The notes: generated by a model from the sequence alone, not told the origin. A DNA stretch of 21,464 bases from Sphingomonas sp. (GCA_025981625.1 JAICXF010000031.1:1-21464), one strand, 5' to 3'. Shown: positions 1 through 8,151, numbered from the stretch's first letter. Translations and numbers: made by a program.

Positions 1-906
1 ATCGTGCAGCTGGTCCGCAATCCAGGCGCCCATGCCGTCATTGGTCTGACGCCCGGCGAGGATCACCTGCGGGTCATGGCCGACCTGCTGCGCAAGATGG
101 CTGAGATAGTAAGGATCGACGCCGATGCAGTGGCCGCCGACCAGCCCCGGCTCGAAACCGAGGAAATTCCATTTGGTACGCGCCGCGGCGAGCACGTCCC
201 ACACCGATACCCCGATTTTGGAGAAAATCTTGGTCACTTCGTTGATGAAGGCGATGTTGATGTCGCGCTGCGCGTTCTCGATCGCCTTCGCCGCCTCGGC
301 GGCCTTGATCGACGCGGCGCGGAACACCCCGCCGCTGGTCACAGCCCCATAAAGCTCGGCCAACCGGCCCACGACTTCCTCGTCCTCGCCGGCGATCACC
401 TTGGTGATCCGGTCGACCGTATGCTCGCGGTCGCCGGGATTGATCCGCTCCGGGCTGTAACCGAGCCGAAAGTCACGGCCGCGCGTCAGCCCGCCGACAC
501 GCTCGATCTCGGGCCCGCAAAGATCTTCCGTCACGCCGGGATAGACAGTGCTCTCGTAAACGATTGTCGGGCGGCGAGCCGGATCGATAAGCCGCGCCAC
601 CATGCGCGTGGCAGCGAGGACGGCGCTGAGGTCGGGCCGATTGGCTTGATCGACCGGCGTTGGAACGGTGATGATGTAAACGTCCGCGCCGGCGCATTCC
701 GCGCTTTCGGAAGTGAGCTTCAGCGCACTGCCGTTCAGCTCGCTCCGCTCCACCTCATTGGTCCGGTCCTCGCCTTCGCCAAGCTCGGCAATCCGCACCG
801 CGTCGATGTCGAAGCCGATGGTCTGGAACCTGCGTGCGAGCGCTACCGCCAGCGGCAGGCCGACATAGCCAAGCCCAACGACGACGATGCGGCCCCCGAA
901 CTCCAT
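1..906 (-). CDS. tviB: TviB-type UDP-N-acetyl-hexosamine 6-dehydrogenase (partial, 3' end outside window)
   Basis: This enzyme family oxidises the C6 hydroxyl of a UDP-N-acetylhexosamine to the uronic acid with two NAD+, supplying a precursor for capsule, O-antigen or exopolysaccharide in the cytoplasm. The window holds the first 302 residues of an expected 420-430; the reading frame is open to base 1. Seen directly: an N-terminal Rossmann motif VGLGYVGLP around residues 9-17, the TVPTPVD stretch, YSPERINPGD, an ENAQRDINIAFINE helix, and the catalytic-cysteine segment GGHCIGVDPYY near residue 270. These match TviB/WbpA-type dehydrogenases better than UDP-glucose dehydrogenases, which carry GGSCFPKD. 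The ATG at 904-906 is 62 bases after the ugd stop, with paired dyads in the gap. Substrate epimer (GlcNAc or GalNAc) cannot be told from sequence. Confidence 0.93.
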   Translation of the reverse strand, partial: MEFGGRIVVVGLGYVGLPLAVALARRFQTIGFDIDAVRIAELGEGEDRTNEVERSELNGSALKLTSESAECAGADVYIITVPTPVDQANRPDLSAVLAATRMVARLIDPARRPTIVYESTVYPGVTEDLCGPEIERVGGLTRGRDFRLGYSPERINPGDREHTVDRITKVIAGEDEEVVGRLAELYGAVTSGGVFRAASIKAAEAAKAIENAQRDINIAFINEVTKIFSKIGVSVWDVLAAARTKWNFLGFEPGLVGGHCIGVDPYYLSHLAQQVGHDPQVILAGRQTNDGMGAWIADQLHD

Positions 907-927
907 ACGCGCACTTATAACCGGTCG

Positions 928-960
928 ATCCGTTTCGGATATGGTTGATCCGAAACGGAG
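928..960. promoter_or_regulatory. Paired dyads / 12-bp stem-loop between ugd and tviB
   Basis: Two copies of a dyad, ATCCG-TTT-CGGAT (928-940) and ATCCG-AAA-CGGAG (948-960), lie 20 bases centre to centre. Because they are reverse complements they also form one hairpin with 12-bp arms (929-940 and 948-959) and a 7-base loop. No U-run follows on the minus strand, so a classical terminator is unlikely. Tandem operator sites for a dimeric repressor, or an mRNA processing or stability hairpin between the two dehydrogenase genes, are both possible. TATAA (916-920 read on the minus strand) just before tviB could be part of a -10 element. Confidence 0.55.
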
Positions 961-968
961 ACAATAAC

Positions 969-2288
969 CTAGGCGGGAGCGACGGGCCGGCCGCGCCCAA
1001 TTCCATAATAAGTCAGACCCGATGCCTCGGCCTCGGCGCGATCGTACACGTTGCGAAGGTCGACCAGCACCTTACCGCGGAGCGCCCCCGCGATGCGGTC
1101 GAGGTCGAGCGCCCGGAACTCGTCCCATTCGGTGACGATCACCAACGCGTCCGCCCCGCTCGCCGCTGCATAGGCATCATCGGCGAACTCGACGCCCGAT
1201 AGGCTCTTCTCGGCCTGCTCGCGCGCGACCGGATCGAAGGCGCACACGCTCGCGCCGAGTTCAAGGAGACCGTTCACCAGCGGGATCGACGGGGCCTCAC
1301 GCATGTCGTCGGTATTGGGCTTGAATGCGAGGCCCAGCACGCCGATCCGTTTGCCGCCGACTTCGCCGCCCAATGCGCGCACCACCCGCTGGACCATTTG
1401 GCCTTTTCGATGGTCGTTGACCTCGACGGTCGTCCGAACGATCCGCTGGTCGACGCCGGCATCGTCCGCCGTCTTCAGAAGCGCCAGCGTGTCCTTGGGG
1501 AAGCAGCTGCCGCCGTAGCCGGGGCCTGCATGAAGGAACTTCGGACCGATCCGATTATCGAGTCCGATCCCGCGCGCGACGTCCTGAACGTCGGCGTCGA
1601 CCGCTTCACACAGGTTGGCCATCTCGTTGATGAAGCTGATCTTGACGGCCAGGAAAGCATTGGCCGCATATTTGGTGAGTTCGGCGGTACGCCGACCGGT
1701 GATCAAAATCGGAGCGCGGTTGAGGAACAGGGGCCGGTAGATTTCCTTCAGCACGTCTTGCGCGTGTCCGTCTTCCGCCCCGACGACGATCCGATCCGGG
1801 TGCTTGAAGTCGGCGATTGCCGCACCCTCGCGCAGGAACTCCGGATTGGAGGCCACCGAAATGCCGGTCACGCCCTCTTCCCTGAGGATCGCTTCGATCT
1901 GGTCTCCGGTGCCGACCGGGACCGTCGACTTGGTAACGACGACCGTTCCCGGCTTCATCACCCTGGCGAGCTCCCGCACGGCCTCGAACACGAAGGTCAG
2001 GTCGGCATGGCCGTCGCCTCGGCGGGTCGGCGTTCCGACGGCGATGAACACCGCCTCGGCCTCCTCGACCGCCGCTGGAACATCCGTCGTGAAGGTCAGC
2101 CGTCCGCGCTCGGCGTTGGACTTGACGATCGCCTCGAGCCCCGGCTCCCAGATCGGCATGACGCCGGCCCGGAGTCCATCGATCTTGGCGGCATCCTTGT
2201 CGACGCAGCAGACGTTGTGACCGAAGTCGGCGAAGCATGCCCCCGAAACGAGGCCGACATAGCCGGTACCGATCATCGCGATACGCAT
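969..2288 (-). CDS. ugd: UDP-glucose 6-dehydrogenase
   Basis: Ugd makes UDP-glucuronate from UDP-glucose with two NAD+, feeding exopolysaccharide or lipid sugar synthesis. The 439-residue protein has the usual family length. It starts MRIAMIGTGYVGLVSG, a Rossmann GxGxxG motif at residues 7-12. The middle helix carries K216 and N221 (LAVKISFINE). The catalytic cysteine is C262 in GGSCFPKD, and the C-terminal domain includes GLAFKPNTDDMREAPS, typical of this family. The ATG at 2286-2288 has GAGGAG five bases upstream. The gene is divergent from rimO with a 115-base gap and is followed by tviB on the same strand, so both probably serve one polysaccharide pathway. Function is confident; the polymer is unknown. 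Confidence 0.96.
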   Translation of the reverse strand: MRIAMIGTGYVGLVSGACFADFGHNVCCVDKDAAKIDGLRAGVMPIWEPGLEAIVKSNAERGRLTFTTDVPAAVEEAEAVFIAVGTPTRRGDGHADLTFVFEAVRELARVMKPGTVVVTKSTVPVGTGDQIEAILREEGVTGISVASNPEFLREGAAIADFKHPDRIVVGAEDGHAQDVLKEIYRPLFLNRAPILITGRRTAELTKYAANAFLAVKISFINEMANLCEAVDADVQDVARGIGLDNRIGPKFLHAGPGYGGSCFPKDTLALLKTADDAGVDQRIVRTTVEVNDHRKGQMVQRVVRALGGEVGGKRIGVLGLAFKPNTDDMREAPSIPLVNGLLELGASVCAFDPVAREQAEKSLSGVEFADDAYAAASGADALVIVTEWDEFRALDLDRIAGALRGKVLVDLRNVYDRAEAEASGLTYYGIGRGRPVAPA

Positions 2289-2403
2289 TGGGACTCCTCA
2301 TGGGTGGCAAGGGGCCCTTAGGCACGCTTTGCCACGACGAACAAGCGCTTCGCGTGTGGCCTAGTTTTCGCCGCAAAATCACTATATTGGCGCGGCCCTT
2401 CCG
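2289..2403. promoter_or_regulatory. Divergent ugd/rimO promoter region with 7-bp inverted repeat
   Basis: This 115-base gap must hold both promoters. A TATATT hexamer at 2383-2388 sits where a rimO -10 is expected and would give a leader of only about 10 bases; I see no convincing -35 or ribosome-binding site for rimO. A perfect inverted repeat GTGGCAA (2304-2310) / TTGCCAC (2329-2335) with an 18-base spacer lies in the probable ugd leader and could be a hairpin or an operator. Confidence 0.4.
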
Positions 2404-3741
2404 ATGAACGTCACCACTCTCCCAAAGCCCCCGCGCGTCGGGCTGGTCTCGCTCGGCTGTCCCAAGGCCCTGGTCGACAGCGAGCGGATCATGACCAAGC
2501 TGCGCTCCGACGGCTACGACATGTCGCCCGATTACGCCGGCGCGGACGTGGTGCTGGTCAACACCTGCGGCTTCCTCGATTCGGCCAAGGAGGAGAGCCT
2601 CGAAGCGATCGGCGAGGCGATCGCCCAGAACGGCCGGGTCGTCGTCACCGGCTGCATGGGCAAGGAAGCCGAGGTCATTCGCGAGCGCTTCCCCGACGTG
2701 CTCGCCGTCACCGGTCCTCAGCAATATGAAGAAGTGGTCGCCGCGGTTCACGAGGCGGCGCCGCCGGTGCCCTCGCCGTTCATCGACCTGGTGCCCGAAG
2801 CCGGGCTCAAGCTCACGCCGCGCCACTACAGCTATGTGAAGATTTCCGAAGGCTGCAATCACCGCTGCGCCTTCTGCATCATCCCCCATCTTCGCGGCGA
2901 CCTCGTCAGCCGCCGTCCGGATGCCATTCTGCGTGAGGCGGAGAAGCTGGTCGCGGCCGGAACGAAAGAGCTGCTGGTCATCAGCCAGGACACCTCGGCC
3001 TACGGCGTCGACGTCCGCCACAAGACCTGGCCGTGGAAGGGCGAAGAGGTCCGCGCCCACATGACGGACCTGGCGCGGGAACTCGGCAAGCTCGGCGCGT
3101 GGGTGAGACTGCATTACGTCTATCCCTACCCGCACGTGGACAATGTCATTCCGCTGATGGCGCAAGGTTTGGTTCTTCCGTATCTCGACATTCCTTTCCA
3201 GCACGCGAGCCCCAGCGTGCTCCGCGCGATGCGCCGCCCGGCCAATGACTCGAAGGTCCTTCAGCGCATCCGTTCCTGGCGGGAGCAGGTGCCGGACCTC
3301 GCCATTCGTTCTTCCTTCGTCGTCGGCTTCCCCGGCGAGACGGACGAGGACGTCGCCTACCTCCTCGCGTGGCTCGAGGAAGCCCAGCTCGATCGCGTCG
3401 GCGCGTTCAAGTTCGAAGCCGTCGAGGGTGCCCCGGCCACTTCGATGGACCGGCAAGTGCCCGAGGACGTAAAGCAGGAGCGCTACGGAGCGGTGATGGC
3501 CCTGTCGGCCCGCATCTCCGCCGAGAAACTCGAAGCCAAGGTGGGTTCGACCATCGACGTCCTGATCGACGCGGTGGACCCGGAAAGCGGCGGAGCGACC
3601 GGCCGGTCAAAGGCCGACGCGCCGGAAATCGATGGGGAGGTCCATCTGCGCGACAGCGGCGGGCTGCAGTCGGGCGACATCGTCAGGGTCCGGATCGAGG
3701 ACTCCGACGAGCATGATCTGTTCGGAGTGCCGCTCGAGTAG
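2404..3741 (+). CDS. rimO: Ribosomal protein S12 methylthiotransferase RimO
   Basis: RimO is a radical-SAM enzyme that adds a methylthio group to the conserved aspartate of ribosomal protein S12. The 445-residue length fits the family. The N-terminal UPF0004 domain has its three cluster cysteines at C19 ([12 protein letters not shown]), C55 (NTCGF) and C84 (TGCMG). The radical-SAM CxxxCxxC motif is C151, C155 and C158 ([12 protein letters not shown]). A TRAM domain occupies the last 70 or so residues. The GCPKxLVDSE signature distinguishes RimO from the tRNA enzyme MiaB. There is no obvious Shine-Dalgarno sequence before the ATG, suggesting a very short leader. The downstream satP-like gene begins 71 bases after the stop. 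Confidence 0.96.
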   Translation: MNVTTLPKPPRVGLVSLGCPKALVDSERIMTKLRSDGYDMSPDYAGADVVLVNTCGFLDSAKEESLEAIGEAIAQNGRVVVTGCMGKEAEVIRERFPDVLAVTGPQQYEEVVAAVHEAAPPVPSPFIDLVPEAGLKLTPRHYSYVKISEGCNHRCAFCIIPHLRGDLVSRRPDAILREAEKLVAAGTKELLVISQDTSAYGVDVRHKTWPWKGEEVRAHMTDLARELGKLGAWVRLHYVYPYPHVDNVIPLMAQGLVLPYLDIPFQHASPSVLRAMRRPANDSKVLQRIRSWREQVPDLAIRSSFVVGFPGETDEDVAYLLAWLEEAQLDRVGAFKFEAVEGAPATSMDRQVPEDVKQERYGAVMALSARISAEKLEAKVGSTIDVLIDAVDPESGGATGRSKADAPEIDGEVHLRDSGGLQSGDIVRVRIEDSDEHDLFGVPLE

Positions 3742-3812
3742 CTCAAGCGACGGCTGGAAAAGTCGTTCGAATAGTGCAACGTTCCCCATCTTTTCATGAG
3801 GGGAGCATCGAA

Positions 3813-4415
3813 ATGGCAGAAGACACCGTCGTCGTCGTGCCCACAGCCAATCCGGCCGCCGTCGGCCTGGTGGCATTCGGCCTCACCACCGTGCTGCTGA
3901 GCCTGGTCAACGCCGGAGTCCTTCCCGCCGGCGGCGAAGGCGTGGTGATTCCGATGGCGCTGGCGTTCGGCGGCCTGATGCAGATCTTCGCCGGCGCGTT
4001 CGAGTTCAAGCTCGGCAACACCTTCGGGATGACCGCCTTCCTCAGCTATGGCGCTTTCTGGTGGTGGTTCGCCTTCCTGCTGCTGTTCGCCCACAACAAC
4101 TGGATCGACATCAGTCAGGCCGGGCCGACCGTCGGCACTGCGCTGCTTCTGTGGGGAGTGCTGACGCTGTACCTGTGGATCAGCACCTTTCGCCAGTCGA
4201 AGGTCGTCTTCCTGATCTTCCTGACCTTGTGGGTGACCTTCGCGCTGCTCGGCTATGGTGCGATCTCGGGGAACGCGGGGCTGACGCACGTCGGCGGCTG
4301 GCTTGGGATCGTGTGCGGTACGCTCGCGCTTTATGCCAGCTTCGGAATTGTCACCAACGCGACCTTCGGCCGTGCCGTCGTCCCGCTCGGCGAGAGACCA
4401 GCGCCGCGCGGCTGA
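3813..4415 (+). CDS. Acetate uptake transporter, GPR1/FUN34/YaaH (SatP) family
   Basis: Proteins of this family are small inner-membrane acetate/succinate channels with six membrane helices. From the ATG at 3813 the protein has 200 residues, the usual length. The N-terminal family motif NPA-x-GLxxFGxTT is visible as NPAAVGLVAFGLTTVLLSL. Further hydrophobic segments follow, one with FGMTAFLSYGAFWWWF, a recognisable family stretch. The frame is open further upstream to 3774, but 3813 is chosen because GAGGGGAG (3798-3805) sits seven bases before it. The gene follows rimO with no clear terminator between them, so it may be partly co-transcribed. Whether acetate, succinate or another small acid is the substrate cannot be decided here. 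Confidence 0.88.
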   Translation: MAEDTVVVVPTANPAAVGLVAFGLTTVLLSLVNAGVLPAGGEGVVIPMALAFGGLMQIFAGAFEFKLGNTFGMTAFLSYGAFWWWFAFLLLFAHNNWIDISQAGPTVGTALLLWGVLTLYLWISTFRQSKVVFLIFLTLWVTFALLGYGAISGNAGLTHVGGWLGIVCGTLALYASFGIVTNATFGRAVVPLGERPAPRG

Positions 4416-4448
4416 TCGACGTCGCGGCGAATGCAGCAAGCGACCCGC

Positions 4449-4468
4449 TGTATTGACACGATAATACA
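4449..4468. promoter_or_regulatory. Operator-like inverted repeat over the -35 of the 4508 gene
   Basis: TGTATT (4449-4454) and AATACA (4463-4468) are perfect reverse complements separated by eight bases. The repeat covers the TTGACA -35 hexamer at 4453-4458. Its position suggests repression by a dimeric helix-turn-helix protein, for example of the PadR, GntR or TetR type; the regulator is not in this window. Confidence 0.5.
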
Positions 4469-4482
4469 CATGGCGCTATTCT
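4453..4482 (+). promoter_or_regulatory. Sigma-70-like promoter of the 4508 gene
   Basis: A perfect TTGACA (4453-4458) is followed after 18 bases by TATTCT (4477-4482), which matches TATAAT at four of six positions. Transcription would start near 4489, leaving a leader of about 20 bases that contains AGGAGG at 4495-4500. A second small repeat, CTGTT (4481-4485) / AACAG (4492-4496), touches the ribosome-binding site. Confidence 0.6.
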
Positions 4483-4507
4483 GTTTGGAATAACAGGAGG
4501 GCAGGAC

Positions 4508-5614
4508 ATGTATTCTCAACAGGAGCTGGACGACGCGGTCGCCTCGGGTGTGATCACGCTCGATGCCGCCAATGCCTTACGCGCGCATATCGAGAAGCAG
4601 CGCGGCGTGGCGATACCGGACGAGGAACAGTTCCGGCTGGTCACCGGCTTCAACGACATCTTCGTCTCGATCGCCGCCGCCATCCTGCTGTTCGCGGTGG
4701 GCTGGATCGGGCAGAGCATCGGTCAGGCGACGGGACTCACGATTGACGTGAATGGCCCGAGCTTCCTCGCGCCGCTCGCGGTTGCCGCGACGGCCTGGGG
4801 CCTCGCCCTCTATTTCACGGCAAGACGACGGATGGCGTTGCCCTCGATCCTCCTTCTGCTGGCCTTTGTCGGTGGCGTGTTCGCGACAGCGATTTTCGGG
4901 CTGATCCTTGGCGTGGGGCCGGACAATCTGAACAACAACAATCCGCTCGCCGGCACCCTCGCGGCGGTCTCCGCAGCAATTGCGGGCGGAGCGGCTTGGC
5001 TTCACTGGCGCCGGTTCCAGGTGCCCATCACCGTTGCGGCCGGAGCAACCGCTGCGGCGGGAATCGTTGTTGGACTGCTGGTCGCGGTCCTCGGACAAGA
5101 CCCGGAGCAGGCCAGGAACCTGATCCTCGGCCTCGTGCTGGTGCTCGGGATCGGCGTGTTCCTCTTCGCGATGTGGTGGGACTCGAGCGACCGTTCGCGT
5201 CTGACCCGGCGCTCCGACGTGGCGTTCTGGCTGCACCTGCTCGCCGCGCCGATGATCGTCCACCCGGTGTTCACCCTGCTGGGGTTGACCAGTGGTCATA
5301 TCAGCGTGGCGGAAGGCCTGGCGGTCGTGCTGCTCTATGTCGTGCTCGGCATTACGGCTCTCGCGGTGGATCGCCGCGCGTTGCTCGTGTCAGCGCTCGC
5401 CTATGTCCTCTACGCGCTCGACGAGCTGTTCCGGCAGTTCGGAGCGGTCGAGCTCAATGTTGCGCTGACGGCGCTGGTGATCGGCTCCGCCCTGCTTCTG
5501 CTCTCGGCGTTCTGGCACCAGGCACGCGGTGCCATCGTCAAGCCGCTCCCCGAGAGCCTGCGGGACAAGCTGCCGTTGCTCGACCGCTCGGTCGCTAGCC
5601 TACCAGCCGCATGA
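4508..5614 (+). CDS. Multi-pass membrane protein of unknown function (DUF2157-like)
   Basis: I do not recognise a function. The 368-residue protein has a short soluble N-terminus (about residues 1-48, QELDDAVASGVITLDAANAL) resembling the head of DUF2157-type proteins, then roughly ten strongly hydrophobic segments to near residue 350 and a short polar tail ending in RSVASLPAA. No catalytic motif or transporter signature is visible. The ATG at 4508 has an excellent AGGAGG seven bases upstream and a strong promoter with an operator-like repeat, so expression is probably regulated. Its 3' end overlaps the convergent DUF2794 gene by 20 bases. The family assignment is tentative; membrane location is confident. 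Confidence 0.75.
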   Translation: MYSQQELDDAVASGVITLDAANALRAHIEKQRGVAIPDEEQFRLVTGFNDIFVSIAAAILLFAVGWIGQSIGQATGLTIDVNGPSFLAPLAVAATAWGLALYFTARRRMALPSILLLLAFVGGVFATAIFGLILGVGPDNLNNNNPLAGTLAAVSAAIAGGAAWLHWRRFQVPITVAAGATAAAGIVVGLLVAVLGQDPEQARNLILGLVLVLGIGVFLFAMWWDSSDRSRLTRRSDVAFWLHLLAAPMIVHPVFTLLGLTSGHISVAEGLAVVLLYVVLGITALAVDRRALLVSALAYVLYALDELFRQFGAVELNVALTALVIGSALLLLSAFWHQARGAIVKPLPESLRDKLPLLDRSVASLPAA

Positions 5615-5936
5615 GCCGCCGCTCCAGCGGGGCCAGCACGCCGGCAAGGTCGTGGCCCCGCTTGAGCACGACTCCATGCTCGCCGATCAACGCGAACGCC
5701 CCCTGCTTCAGGCGAAGCTCGGGGCGTTTCTCGATCCGCACTTCGGGACGTTCGGAATGCCGGCGGAAGGCCGCGAACACCGCCACGTCGGGATCGATCC
5801 GCAGTGCATAGTCGCGCCAATGCCCGGCCACGACCATCCGGCCATACAGATCGAGGATCCGGCTGAGTTCCTTGCGGTCAAAGGTGGCAACAGGGCGCCG
5901 GTGCCCGACAGGCGGGAACGGCGCGACGACGCTCAA
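5595..5936 (-). CDS. DUF2794 family protein
   Basis: This 113-residue protein matches the alphaproteobacterial DUF2794 family, whose function I do not know. Characteristic stretches are [18 protein letters not shown] (residues 18-35), EWRDY-like GHWRDYALR, an FRR segment, [15 protein letters not shown], and [10 protein letters not shown] near the end. The start is a TTG at 5934-5936 whose last two bases lie in the TGA stop of the upstream epsC-type gene (overlap TTGA), so translation is probably coupled to it. A GAAGAG stretch lies just before. Its last 20 bases overlap the end of the convergent membrane-protein gene, leaving no space for an ordinary terminator between them. Confidence 0.87.
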   Translation of the reverse strand: MSVVAPFPPVGHRRPVATFDRKELSRILDLYGRMVVAGHWRDYALRIDPDVAVFAAFRRHSERPEVRIEKRPELRLKQGAFALIGEHGVVLKRGHDLAGVLAPLERRLMRLVG

Positions 5937-6619
5937 GCGCTCTTCGCCTTCGGCGCCGGCTGTCGCGATGCCTTCAACGACCGGATCTCGCCGCGAAGCT
6001 GCTCAATTTCGGCTTCGAGCTCCGCGAGCCTGGCCCGCACCGGATCGACGTCCTCCCCGCACGGCGTCCCGTAAGGCATGAATCCAGGGCTGTAATGAAT
6101 TGCGTCGACCGGCACCGGCTTGGCCGGAATGCCAACGACCGTCTGGGCCGGCGCGACATCCTTGGTGACCACGGAGTTCGCGCCGATCTTCGCGCCTTCG
6201 CCGATTTCGATCGGTCCAAGCACCTGCGCGCCCGAACCGATCACGACGCCCGAGCGGATGGTCGGGTGGCGTTTGCCGCCTTCGCCAGCGGTCGGATTGG
6301 TGCCGCCGAGGGTCACATGTTGGTAGATCGTCACGTCGTCGCCGATGACGGCGCTCTCGCCGATGACGCTGAAGCCGTGATCGAGGAAAAAGCGCTTCCC
6401 GATGGTCGCGCCCGGATGGATGTCGATCCCCGTCAGGAACCGCGACAAATGGTTGAGCAGTCGCGCGATGAAGTAGAGGCGCCCTTCCCACAGCCAGTGG
6501 GCAGCCCGGTGCAGGGCAAGAGCCGTCACGCCCGGATAGAACAGAACGTCCCACCGCGATCGGGCGGCGGGATCCCGCGACTTCACCGAATCAAGATACG
6601 CAATAAGCCCGGACTGCAA
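5933..6619 (-). CDS. epsC: Serine O-acetyltransferase, EpsC type
   Basis: The enzyme makes O-acetyl-L-serine from serine and acetyl-CoA, the committed step of cysteine synthesis. The N-terminal helical part contains [16 protein letters not shown] and [18 protein letters not shown]. The left-handed beta-helix of hexapeptide repeats follows ([18 protein letters not shown], then [22 protein letters not shown] and [16 protein letters not shown]), closed by [13 protein letters not shown] and DHG carry the usual catalytic histidine and aspartate-histidine pair. The C-terminus after residue 190 includes a short coiled-coil-like stretch ([21 protein letters not shown]). There is no ATG; the TTG at 6617-6619 is chosen because GGAAGGGAAG lies about eight bases upstream and homologues begin shortly before YLDS. 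A TTG at 6670 is the alternative. A tauE/safE-type gene is divergent and the DUF2794 gene overlaps its stop. Confidence 0.9.
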   Translation of the reverse strand: MQSGLIAYLDSVKSRDPAARSRWDVLFYPGVTALALHRAAHWLWEGRLYFIARLLNHLSRFLTGIDIHPGATIGKRFFLDHGFSVIGESAVIGDDVTIYQHVTLGGTNPTAGEGGKRHPTIRSGVVIGSGAQVLGPIEIGEGAKIGANSVVTKDVAPAQTVVGIPAKPVPVDAIHYSPGFMPYGTPCGEDVDPVRARLAELEAEIEQLRGEIRSLKASRQPAPKAKSA

Positions 6620-6782
6620 GCGACCAACTTCCCTTCCTTGGACCGGCAATCTAGGGGCGGGCCGCGACAAATTCCAGCCAGACCGCGCCGCAACCGCTTG
6701 TATCCATATTGACGAAGGTGATGTCGCACCGCAACGCAGCAGGCCGCCGCGCCGGCGGCAGCGACTGACGAAGGGGCTTCCG

Positions 6783-7568
6783 ATACTTTCGAGCTACAAC
6801 CCGCTTTACTCGCTTGCGGGCCTGTTCGTCGGCGCGCTGGTCGGCATGACCGGCGTCGGCGGCGGGTCGCTGATGACGCCGCTGCTGGTCCTCCTGTTCA
6901 ACTTCCATCCGGCCACGGCAGTCGGCACCGATCTGCTCTACGCTTCGGTGACCAAGTCGGTTGGCACCGCCGTTCACAACCAGCGCAAGACCGTCGACTG
7001 GAAAATCGTTGCCTCGCTTGCCTGCGGCAGCGTCCCTTCGGCGATCGCCACCATTTACGTCATGAGCAAGGTCGGAACGCTCGCGCAGCACGCGGCGGGA
7101 GTCTTGAATGTGATGCTCGGCGCGACATTGCTGCTGACCAGCTTCTCGGTCTTTTTCAGGCCGGCGATCATCCGCTGGGCGGGACCACGGTTCGATCACG
7201 CGAGTTCGCGGCGGATATCCGGCTGGACAGTGCTGCTGGGGTTCATGCTGGGAATTCTGGTGTCGGTGACCTCCGTAGGCGCCGGCGCGCTCGGGACGAC
7301 GGCGCTCCTGATCCTTTATCCGACCCTGCCGGTCAGCCGCATCGCCGGCAGCGACATCGCGCATGCCGTGCCGCTGACCCTGATCGCCGGCATTGGCCAT
7401 TGGCTGCTCGGCTCCGTCAATTTCGTGCTGATGGGGGCGCTCCTGGTCGGCTCGATCCCTGGGGTAATCCTCGGCAGCCATTTCGCCGCGCGAGCGAGCG
7501 ACAGCGTCCTCCGGCCTGTCCTCGCCGTCACGCTGCTCGTCGTGTCCGTGAGAATGCTGATCGGTTAA
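6783..7568 (+). CDS. Sulfite exporter TauE/SafE family permease, start uncertain
   Basis: These are inner-membrane permeases, several of which export sulfite, sulfoacetate or other organosulfur anions. Seen in the frame: [30 protein letters not shown], then [25 protein letters not shown], and a second inverted half with [24 protein letters not shown] and [18 protein letters not shown]. The only in-frame ATG (6846) would remove most of the first membrane helix and has no ribosome-binding site. Upstream the frame stays open but offers only rare codons. The ATA at 6783 follows AAGGGG (6771-6776) at good spacing and is used here as a provisional start; ATT at 6708 is another option. The stop shares TTAA with the ahpD stop. 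Pairing with serine acetyltransferase fits a sulfur role, but that is inference. Confidence 0.8.
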   Translation: MLSSYNPLYSLAGLFVGALVGMTGVGGGSLMTPLLVLLFNFHPATAVGTDLLYASVTKSVGTAVHNQRKTVDWKIVASLACGSVPSAIATIYVMSKVGTLAQHAAGVLNVMLGATLLLTSFSVFFRPAIIRWAGPRFDHASSRRISGWTVLLGFMLGILVSVTSVGAGALGTTALLILYPTLPVSRIAGSDIAHAVPLTLIAGIGHWLLGSVNFVLMGALLVGSIPGVILGSHFAARASDSVLRPVLAVTLLVVSVRMLIG

Positions 7569-8083
7569 AGCGTCGCGTGGACCGTCGCGATTGCCTTCAT
7601 CACCGCGGCGATCCGGACCGCCGACTGGATGGTGTCCTGCTTCACGCCATGCTCGAGCAGCACGCGTTCGTGGCTGTCGATGCACATCCCGCAGCCGTTC
7701 ATCGCCGAGACCGCGAGCGAGAAGAGCTCGAAATCTTCCTTGGCGACGCCGTGCTGGCCGATGAAGTTCATCCTCAGGCGCGCCGGCTTGGTTCCATATT
7801 CCGGGTTCGAGACCAGATGGACGAAGCGGTAATAGACGTTGTTCATCGCCATGACGGCAGCAGCACCGCGGGCGGCATTGGCGAGCTTGTCATCGAGCTT
7901 GCCAGCGGCCTCCGCCTCCGTCGCGGCGACCAGCGGCCGGTATCCCGATCCGTGAGCGCACGCGAGCAGTAACGCGAGCTTGCGCTCTTCGCCGATCAAC
8001 TGGTCGGTGAGGATCGAGCCGAGATTGAGGCGCAGGTCCTTGGCATAGTCGGGCAGGACATCCGCAAACTGTTTCAGGGACAT
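7565..8083 (-). CDS. ahpD: Alkyl hydroperoxidase AhpD (carboxymuconolactone decarboxylase family)
   Basis: AhpD is a thiol protein that regenerates AhpC and has weak peroxidase activity of its own. The 172-residue protein carries the CxxC redox pair C131-C134 in NGCGMCIDSHE, with H138 and E119 in the expected places. M. tuberculosis AhpD has a histidine between the cysteines where this one has methionine. The ATG at 8081-8083 is preceded by GAGGTGA with good spacing; an open frame further upstream reads through a terminator and is discounted. The gene lies 134 bases after ahpC on the same strand, with an intrinsic terminator in the gap that ends only about 28 bases before the ahpD start, so expression probably depends on read-through. 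Its stop overlaps the convergent permease stop in TTAA. Confidence 0.94.
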   Translation of the reverse strand: MSLKQFADVLPDYAKDLRLNLGSILTDQLIGEERKLALLLACAHGSGYRPLVAATEAEAAGKLDDKLANAARGAAAVMAMNNVYYRFVHLVSNPEYGTKPARLRMNFIGQHGVAKEDFELFSLAVSAMNGCGMCIDSHERVLLEHGVKQDTIQSAVRIAAVMKAIATVHATL

Positions 8084-8110
8084 GTCGATTTCACCTCGGT
8101 TCCGCGGGCA

Positions 8111-8151
8111 AGAAAAAAGGGGCGGGCCTGGGGAGAGAGTGCCCGCCCCTT
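8111..8151 (-). terminator. Intrinsic terminator between ahpC and ahpD
   Basis: AAGGGGCGGGC (8117-8127) and GCCCGCCCCTT (8141-8151) form a perfect 11-bp stem with a 13-base loop. Read on the minus strand the stem is followed by a run of T residues (complement of the A-run at 8113-8118) and then CT. This is a textbook Rho-independent terminator located directly after ahpC and directly before the ahpD ribosome-binding site. Confidence 0.9.

Noticed and set aside
4..948. 314-codon plus-strand open frame at the left edge
   Set aside because: The minus strand encodes the TviB-type dehydrogenase with intact motifs, so the plus frame is a shadow.
1606..3456. 616-codon open frame on the minus strand across ugd and rimO
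   Set aside because: It lies antisense to rimO and in another frame of ugd, both of which carry full family motifs. The translation is low in structure and Arg/Asp/His rich, as expected for a GC-rich shadow.
6721..6768. Short frame beginning ATG TCG CAC as the start of the TauE/SafE gene by frameshift
   Set aside because: It is in another frame and stops at 6766-6768; joining it would need an otherwise unsupported frameshift and gives no family-like N-terminus.
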